Assembly: GCA_903928395.1 (NCBI GenBank)
Contig: CAIYQS010000014.1
Location: forward strand, 1 to 6,906
DNA length: 6,906 bases
Reading direction: 5' to 3'
DNA from: an uncultured Actinomycetes bacterium
Lineage (GTDB): Bacteria; Actinomycetota; Actinomycetes; Nanopelagicales; Nanopelagicaceae
Of this stretch, positions 6,596 through 6,906 are shown piece by piece; the stretch's first letter is position 1, and each line of letters starts with the position of its first letter. Made by a program: the position numbers and the translations under genes. The notes under the pieces were generated by a model, which saw only the letters and a list, made by a program, of their open reading frames with translations, ran no database searches and had not been told where the DNA came from.

Positions 6596-6811
6596 TCAAC
6601 ATCTACGCTCGAGCCTGGAGGTTTTGTAGTTCAATTCGCGAGCCTTAGCCTCCATTAGATCCCGTTCTTCCTGGCTTTTTGCTACAGGTAGAAACTTATA
6701 ACCACCAGATTCACCACTGCTGCGTTGTCCAGGTACTTTTGGTTTCTTTGGCTTAATTGGGCCTTGCGTTTTCTTCGGATTAATCTTTCCAAACTGTTGT
6801 TCATTTAGCAT
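6596..6811 (-). CDS. Small basic protein of unknown function
   Basis: A possible 71-residue protein on the operon's strand, not recognised as any family. The first half is rich in lysine, proline and glycine and looks disordered (PIKPKKPKVPGQ at 18-29). The second half has a likely amphipathic helix (about 46-60) and a basic, cysteine-ending tail (RLERRC). No helix-turn-helix is apparent, so it does not look like a classical C-protein regulator of restriction-modification genes. The ATG at 6811 is the only start: an in-frame stop lies seven codons upstream. No convincing Shine-Dalgarno site precedes it. It lies 126 bp before the first methyltransferase gene and could be an accessory gene of the island, a host gene, or a chance ORF. 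Codon use looks unremarkable and no competing gene covers the interval. Confidence 0.4.
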   Translation of the reverse strand: MLNEQQFGKINPKKTQGPIKPKKPKVPGQRSSGESGGYKFLPVAKSQEERDLMEAKARELNYKTSRLERRC

Positions 6812-6906
6812 GAGGGCTACTGTCTTTCTTTAGAAGTTGGTTTCTACGTGCGTGACCGGGTGTACACGGCACTTTTGTTTAACTATCAGGTATTTCTGTT
6901 CATAGA
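6812..6906. other. Right-end non-coding region
   Basis: These 95 bases contain no ORF that can be supported and no tRNA-like fold. An 8-bp perfect palindrome, GTGTACAC, lies at about 6859-6866 upstream of the small ORF and could be an operator half-site, but it is too short to interpret. A promoter for the small ORF would be expected here; no clear -35/-10 pair was found. Confidence 0.3.

Noticed and set aside
6316..6658. Two overlapping plus-strand ORFs (6316-6528 and 6422-6658)
   Set aside because: They cover the start of the small methyltransferase gene and the operon leader. Neither product has recognisable motifs, and the minus-strand reading has a strong ribosome binding site.
1..6906. 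CRISPR array, insertion sequence or tandem repeats
   Set aside because: No regularly spaced direct repeats, transposase motifs or terminal inverted repeats were seen on reading both strands.

Overview
The window holds a phage-type tyrosine recombinase (integrase) and, facing it, a compact restriction-modification operon. By eye the DNA is moderately AT-rich (low to mid 40s % G+C). The genes use GTG and ATG starts with clear Shine-Dalgarno sites in the operon. The integrase resembles those of actinobacterial islands and prophages, so a low-GC actinobacterium, such as a freshwater planktonic lineage, is possible. This is a weak inference: no rRNA, tRNA or housekeeping gene is present to fix the taxonomy.

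Layout. Bases 1-133 are non-coding, with a possible terminator hairpin (40-78), a possible promoter (56-83) and an inverted repeat (99-125) just before the integrase. The integrase lies at 134-1300 on the plus strand and has all expected catalytic residues. A strong hairpin (1309-1342) sits in the 71-bp gap between the convergent genes. On the minus strand, read from right to left, come a small basic ORF of unknown function (6811-6596), a 126-bp gap with a strong ribosome binding site, a small methyltransferase-fold subunit (6469-5618), a large Eco57I-like adenine methyltransferase subunit (5618-3945), and a superfamily 2 helicase/translocase with an N-terminal GIY-YIG-like domain (3948-1372). 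The right end (6812-6906) is non-coding as far as can be seen.

How the genes work together. The three large minus-strand genes overlap by 1 and 4 bases and each has its own ribosome binding site, so they are almost certainly one co-transcribed, translationally coupled unit. The two methyltransferase-fold proteins should modify the host's recognition site. The helicase protein should be the restriction subunit, coupling ATP-driven movement on DNA to cleavage, with its N-terminal GIY-YIG-like domain as the only nuclease candidate. The integrase beside the operon suggests a mobile defence island, but no attachment-site pair or island edge can be seen.

Novelty. From memory of related sequences, this three-gene arrangement (small SAM-binding subunit, Eco57I-like subunit, GIY-YIG-helicase) recurs in many bacteria, so I do not claim a wholly new system. 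The most interesting points are the uneven split of methyltransferase motifs between two proteins, the nuclease identity of the helicase N-terminus, and the small basic ORF upstream.
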